DNA from: UBA9926 sp038131595
GTDB taxonomy: Bacteria; Pseudomonadota; Gammaproteobacteria; Pseudomonadales; Azotimanducaceae
DNA: 64,000 nucleotides
Reading direction: 5' to 3'
Assembly (NCBI GenBank): GCA_038131595.1
Contig: JAYPPR010000006.1
Coordinates: 62,001 to 126,000 of the forward strand
In this document: piece by piece, positions 60,576 to 64,000 of the stretch
Position numbering within the stretch: the stretch's first letter is position 1
How the letters are laid out: each line of letters starts with the position of its first letter
The notes under the pieces: generated by a model
What the model was told of the DNA's origin: nothing
Databases searched by the model: none
Seen by the model: the letters and a program-made list of their open reading frames with translations, nothing else
Position numbers and translations under genes: made by a program

Positions 60576-61550
60576 ATGAAACTGCAACAGCTGCGATACG
60601 TATGGGAAGTCGCTCGGCACGGTCTGAATGTGTCTGAAACGGCGCAAAGCTTGCACACCTCTCAGCCGGGTATCAGCAAGCAAATCCGTTTACTTGAGGA
60701 CGAGCTTGGCATCGAAATCTTCACTAGAACTGGCAAGCACCTCTCTCACGTGACTCCTGCCGGGGCTGAGGTGATTAAGAAGGCCGGCGAAATATTGAAT
60801 CAGGTCGGCAGCATCAAACGGGTTGCGGAGGAGTTTCGAGACGAACTGGAAGGCGAGCTATCGCTTGCTACCACGCACACGCAAGCTCGATACGCGCTGC
60901 CAGCAGTGATCGATCGATTTATTGCGCAATACCCCAAAGTATCGCTGCAGATGCACCAAGGCTCCCCCCATCAGATCGCATCGCTTGCCTCAGATGGCGA
61001 TGCAGACTTCGCAATCGCTACCGAAGCGATGGAGCACTTCACCGATCTTGTGATGCTGCCTTGTTATCGGTGGAATCGCTGCATAGTGGTTCCAAAAGAC
61101 CATCCGTTAACGAAAAAGAAGAAGCTGTCGTTAGCCGATGTTGCTGGCTACGGTATCGTGACTTATGTATTTGGTTTCACGGGGCGATCAAAACTTGACG
61201 ATGCATTTCGCGCGGCTGGGCTTCTGCCGAACGTCGTGTTTACGGCAACCGATGCTGATGTGATAAAAACGTACGTGAGGCTTGGAATTGGGATTGGAAT
61301 CATTGCCCGGATGGCCTACGACGAGCAAGCCGACGACGACTTGGTGGCCTTGGACGTTGCTCACCTGTTTGAATCCTCGGTCACCATGATTGGCTGTCGT
61401 CGAGGGACGTTTTTACGAGGGTTCATGTACGATTTTATCGAGTCTTTCGCTCCGCATCTGTCGAGAGATAAGGTTGAGCAGGCCCTTGCTTTGCCCGACC
61501 AAGCGGCGGTTGATGCATTTTTTTCTAATGAAACGCTGCCTGTTCGGTAG
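60576..61550 (+). CDS. cysB: CysB, LysR-type regulator of cysteine synthesis
   Basis: A 324-residue LysR protein. MKLQQLRYVWEVARHGLNVS with HTSQPGISKQIRLLEDELG forms the winged helix (about 1-60), then the effector-binding domain with THTQARYALPAVIDRFIAQYP (about 95-120) and the CysB-specific VTYVFGFTGRSKLDDAF near residue 200. It activates sulfate-assimilation genes in response to O-acetylserine/N-acetylserine and thiosulfate. Length and sequence match CysB rather than Cbl. Confidence 0.93.
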   Translation: MKLQQLRYVWEVARHGLNVSETAQSLHTSQPGISKQIRLLEDELGIEIFTRTGKHLSHVTPAGAEVIKKAGEILNQVGSIKRVAEEFRDELEGELSLATTHTQARYALPAVIDRFIAQYPKVSLQMHQGSPHQIASLASDGDADFAIATEAMEHFTDLVMLPCYRWNRCIVVPKDHPLTKKKKLSLADVAGYGIVTYVFGFTGRSKLDDAFRAAGLLPNVVFTATDADVIKTYVRLGIGIGIIARMAYDEQADDDLVALDVAHLFESSVTMIGCRRGTFLRGFMYDFIESFAPHLSRDKVEQALALPDQAAVDAFFSNETLPVR

Positions 61551-61843
61551 CGAATTCGAGTGTCATGGGCGAGCGCGCCGTTAAGCCACTGGCTATTGTC
61601 CAAGCTCCCTGAATAATCCGCTGGTGGATGCGTCGATCATGGGGAAGCGAATTAAAAGTGGATCGCGAGTAGATAAGCGTTAAAAAAAGCTGCAGTGGCT
61701 GCACTAAAATCGGTTTGTCTTTGTAAGTTGCCCTCTGCCAGCTGACTTCAGCGCAAGCGCTAAAGAATGTGTACCACTCAATTATGCGTTGCTACGCCGA
61801 TAAATAGCAGCGCAACAATCGAGGCAGTCGAGAGGAGTCATTG

Positions 61844-62449
61844 ATGGATATCGTGTGTTTGGATCTTGAGGGAGTACTCATTCCTGAAATCTGGATCGCT
61901 TTTGCAGAGGAAACAGGCATCGAAGCGTTGCGAGCAACCACCAGAGATATTGCTGACTACGATGAGTTGATGACCATGCGGTTAGAAACGCTGAAGACTC
62001 ATCAGCTCGGCATTAACGAGATTCAAACGGTGATCAGTGGGCTAAGCCCGCTGCCGGGAGCTGCTGAATTTTTAGATGATCTGCGAACAGCGTATCAAGT
62101 CGTGATTCTGTCGGACACGTTTTACGATTTCGCGAGGCCCCTCATGGCTCAATTGGCTTGGCCGACATTGATGTGCCATCGACTCGAAATCAATGCTGAG
62201 GGCACAATCACAGGCTACCGATTGCGCCAAGAGGATCCCAAACGGCGGGCAGTGGAGGCGTTTCGCTCGCTGAACTTTACGATCTTCGCCGCGGGTGATT
62301 CCTATAACGATACGTCGATGTTAGGGGCGGCTGATGCGGGATTCTTATTTCGGGCACCGAGCAATGTAAAGGCTGAATTCCCCTCGTTTAAAGCCACCGA
62401 CGAGTATGCGGAATTGCGGCGATTGATTGATGAGGCCGCTACAAGATAA
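61844..62449 (+). CDS. thrH: Bifunctional phosphoserine phosphatase/homoserine phosphotransferase ThrH
   Basis: A 201-residue HAD protein: MDIVCLDLEGVLIPEIWIAF holds the D-L-E-G motif I typical of ThrH, VVILSDTFYDFARPLMAQL motif II, and FAAGDSYNDTSMLGAADAG motifs III/IV. ThrH dephosphorylates phosphoserine and can transfer phosphate to homoserine. It matches the Pseudomonas family in size. Start at ATG 61844, with AGAGGAG seven bases upstream; the TTG immediately before it is less likely. Confidence 0.93.
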   Translation: MDIVCLDLEGVLIPEIWIAFAEETGIEALRATTRDIADYDELMTMRLETLKTHQLGINEIQTVISGLSPLPGAAEFLDDLRTAYQVVILSDTFYDFARPLMAQLAWPTLMCHRLEINAEGTITGYRLRQEDPKRRAVEAFRSLNFTIFAAGDSYNDTSMLGAADAGFLFRAPSNVKAEFPSFKATDEYAELRRLIDEAATR

Positions 62450-62765
62450 TGCGCCTTTCGGTTAGCGCTCTGGTTGTTGGCGTTGGGCTGTACGCGGGTA
62501 GGGGGATGTCCTGCCGGGCCGAGTAAGCACGGTTATGGTACGCTAGCGCGACCTCGCGATGAGGCTGATGACGGCACGCGGCTAGTGGGCATGGGGTGGA
62601 TGAGCCACACCGGGTAAAAAGCAGGTAAAAAGCGGGTAAAAACTCGCAAAAAGCACGTAAAAAGCGCTTAAAAAAGCGCGCAATGAACGCAAAACAGACG
62701 CAAAACAAACGCCGAAACTGGCCAGACTGCGGCGATGGATTTCGATCAGATTTGGAGTAAACGCA
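62450..62765. promoter_or_regulatory. prpB upstream region with phased A-tracts
   Basis: No gene. The region 62611-62713 is a tandem array of about 11-base units carrying A4-A6 tracts (described separately). The prpB start follows 53 bases after it, with GGAG upstream of the ATG. Confidence 0.6.
62611..62713. repeat. Phased A-tract repeat array
   Basis: Units near CGGGTAAAAAG begin at 62611, 62622, 62633, 62643, 62654 and 62665, then two related units ACGCAAAACAG / ACGCAAAACAA. The A-tracts recur every 10-11 bases, the spacing that produces intrinsic DNA bending. It lies immediately upstream of prpB. Confidence 0.85.
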
Positions 62766-63656
62766 ATGACACAAAGTGCGGGTTCAAGATTACTGAAGGC
62801 AATTGGCGAGGAGAAGCCCTTACAGGTAGTAGGTACTATCAATGCCTATACCGCTATTCTCGCTGAATCAGCGGGATACAAGGCCATTTACCTGTCTGGC
62901 GGAGGAGTGGCTAACGCATCGTTTGGTTTGCCAGACCTCGGCATGACATCACTCAATGATGTCTTGGAGGACGTTAGGCGCATCACTGGCGCCACATCCC
63001 TCCCGTTACTGGTTGATGTAGATACCGGTTGGGGGGGCGCCTTTAATATCGCGCGAACCGTGAAAGACATGATCAAGGCGGGCGCAGCCGGTATGCACAT
63101 AGAGGATCAGGTTGCCCAGAAGCGTTGTGGTCACCGCCCCAATAAAGAAATTGTTACCAGAGAGGAAATGGTTGATCGAATCAAAGCGTCTGTCGATGCC
63201 AAGACAGATGATGACTTCATGGTCATGGCGCGAACTGACGCACTTGCCGTGGTGGGGCTCGATGAGGTGATTGAGCGCGCGGTGCTCTGCGAGCAAGCTG
63301 GAGCTAATGCGATATTTGCGGAGGCGATGACCGATTTGTCGATGTATCAACAGGTCACCGATGCGGTGTCTATCCCTGTTCTCGCCAACATTACAGAATT
63401 TGGCTCGACGCCACTTTACACGACAGAGGAACTGGCAAGCGTCGAAATCGCAATGGCGCTGTATCCACTGTCAGCTTTTCGAGCGATGAATAAAGCAGCA
63501 CTCGAGGTTTACACGACGCTGCGCCAGGAAGGTACCCAGGCAAGTCTGATAGATAAAATGCAAACTCGCGCAGAGTTATATGATTTCTTGGGATACCATG
63601 CGTTCGAGCAAAAGCTCGATGAGCTGTTTCAGGACCAAACCGACAGAGCGAGCTAG
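62766..63656 (+). CDS. prpB: 2-methylisocitrate lyase
   Basis: A 296-residue PEP mutase/isocitrate lyase-family enzyme. IYLSGGGVANASFGLPDLGM, the metal and substrate site DVDTGWGGAFN (about residue 80-90), and QKRCGHRPNKEIV with the catalytic Cys (KRCGH) mark it as PrpB rather than isocitrate lyase. It cleaves methylisocitrate to pyruvate and succinate in propionyl-CoA oxidation. It is followed after 96 bases by prpC. Confidence 0.95.
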   Translation: MTQSAGSRLLKAIGEEKPLQVVGTINAYTAILAESAGYKAIYLSGGGVANASFGLPDLGMTSLNDVLEDVRRITGATSLPLLVDVDTGWGGAFNIARTVKDMIKAGAAGMHIEDQVAQKRCGHRPNKEIVTREEMVDRIKASVDAKTDDDFMVMARTDALAVVGLDEVIERAVLCEQAGANAIFAEAMTDLSMYQQVTDAVSIPVLANITEFGSTPLYTTEELASVEIAMALYPLSAFRAMNKAALEVYTTLRQEGTQASLIDKMQTRAELYDFLGYHAFEQKLDELFQDQTDRAS

Positions 63657-63752
63657 GCTCGTCGCACTGGTTTTTTTCGCTTCGGGTTGTAGTCATACTG
63701 GGGATGGAAGTGGCGCGTTTGGCGTCGAAATGTTTGTTGGGAGGATCACGTT

Positions 63753-64000
63753 ATGGTCGAGAAAAAATTAGGTGGAGCAGGGTTAAGAGGTCAGTCCGCA
63801 GGAGAGACTGCACTTTGTACCGTTGGGAAAGAGGGTGCGGGACTGACCTATCGAGGCTACACCATTGAGGACTTAGCAGCGAACGCGCAATTTGAAGAAG
63901 TCGCTTATATGCTCCTTTACGGTGCGCTGCCAACGCAAGGTGAGCTTGATTCATATAACCAAAAATTAATGTCCCTTCGCGGCCTCCCTGAGGACTTAAA
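63753..64000 (+). CDS. prpC: 2-methylcitrate synthase (partial, N-terminus)
   Basis: The first 82 codons, open to the window end: KLGGAGLRGQSAGETALCTVG, YRGYTIEDLAANAQFEEVAY and LLYGALPTQGELDSY match PrpC/citrate synthase-family type II-like proteins. ATG at 63753 with GGGAGGATC upstream. It condenses propionyl-CoA and oxaloacetate in the same pathway as prpB. Confidence 0.92.
   Translation, partial: MVEKKLGGAGLRGQSAGETALCTVGKEGAGLTYRGYTIEDLAANAQFEEVAYMLLYGALPTQGELDSYNQKLMSLRGLPEDL

Noticed and set aside
62611..62676. CRISPR-like array upstream of prpB
   Set aside because: The units are only 11 bases, directly abutting and without unique spacers.

Overview
The window looks like chromosomal DNA of an aerobic, heterotrophic marine-type gammaproteobacterium. 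CysB, ThrH, a DUF3450-type TonB system, a large TonB-dependent receptor, long-form RsgA and the prpB-prpC pair all point that way; an OM60/NOR5 (Halieaceae)-like relative is my guess, not a demonstrated placement. Gene density is high. I found no rRNA, tRNA, insertion sequence, prophage or CRISPR array.

Layout. 1-1.3 kb: SOS mutagenesis genes imuA and the start of imuB (minus strand) behind a near-perfect LexA box. 1.3-5.7 kb: a hairpin-rich spacer, a nitroreductase, an Lrp-type regulator divergent from alanine dehydrogenase, and an enoyl-CoA hydratase. 6.2-10.5 kb: a form II CO-dehydrogenase-like molybdenum hydroxylase cluster (coxG-S-L-M order). 11-20 kb: a DsbA/FrnE-like oxidoreductase with an in-frame UGA where the family has the first Cys of CPWC (selenoprotein candidate), GDPD, a PncC-like/NMNAT fusion, a DUF3806 protein, a frameshifted leuB-like gene, NamZ-like and DOMON-like proteins, glutathione reductase, and a DUF429 gene interrupted inside a coding minisatellite. 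20-27 kb: an AGCS symporter with an extra domain, a PreP-type M16 protease, dienelactone hydrolase and a GST. 27-32.3 kb: a six-gene TonB energy-transduction operon with a clear terminator. 32.4-37.5 kb: a minus-strand operon serC-tctC-tctB-tctA-rsgA. 37.5-45 kb: an attenuator-like leader before a nucleotide-transporter-like gene, a C39-peptidase/ABC-exporter-like protein with a degenerate ATPase plus an HlyD-type adaptor, an SDR and a MATE transporter. 45-46.1 kb: metA under a SAM-II riboswitch with promoter and terminator. 46.6-56.8 kb: a TonB-dependent receptor and a group of uptake/catabolic enzymes (LLM monooxygenase, two amidohydrolases, ABM monooxygenase, SDR, omega-amino-acid transaminase, HAD phosphatase). 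56.9-60.2 kb: an uncharacterised VWA / membrane J-domain / unknown-protein operon opposite a 5'-nucleotidase. 60.5-64 kb: cysB, thrH, a phased A-tract array, prpB and the start of prpC.

Themes. Carbon and amino-acid catabolism dominates (alanine, acyl-CoA, propionyl-CoA via methylcitrate, aromatic-like ring products, tricarboxylates), together with TonB-powered uptake and thiol/redox genes. The most novel signals are the UGA-containing FrnE homologue with a bSECIS-like hairpin 16 nt downstream, the apparently ATPase-dead C39 exporter, the pentapeptide-repeat frameshift in the DUF429 gene, and several structured leaders or spacers (attenuator at 37.9 kb, SAM-II at 46 kb, hairpin-dense spacers at 1.5 and 53.8 kb). 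Two genes carry frameshifts that could be real decay, phase variation or sequencing error; the sequence alone cannot decide.
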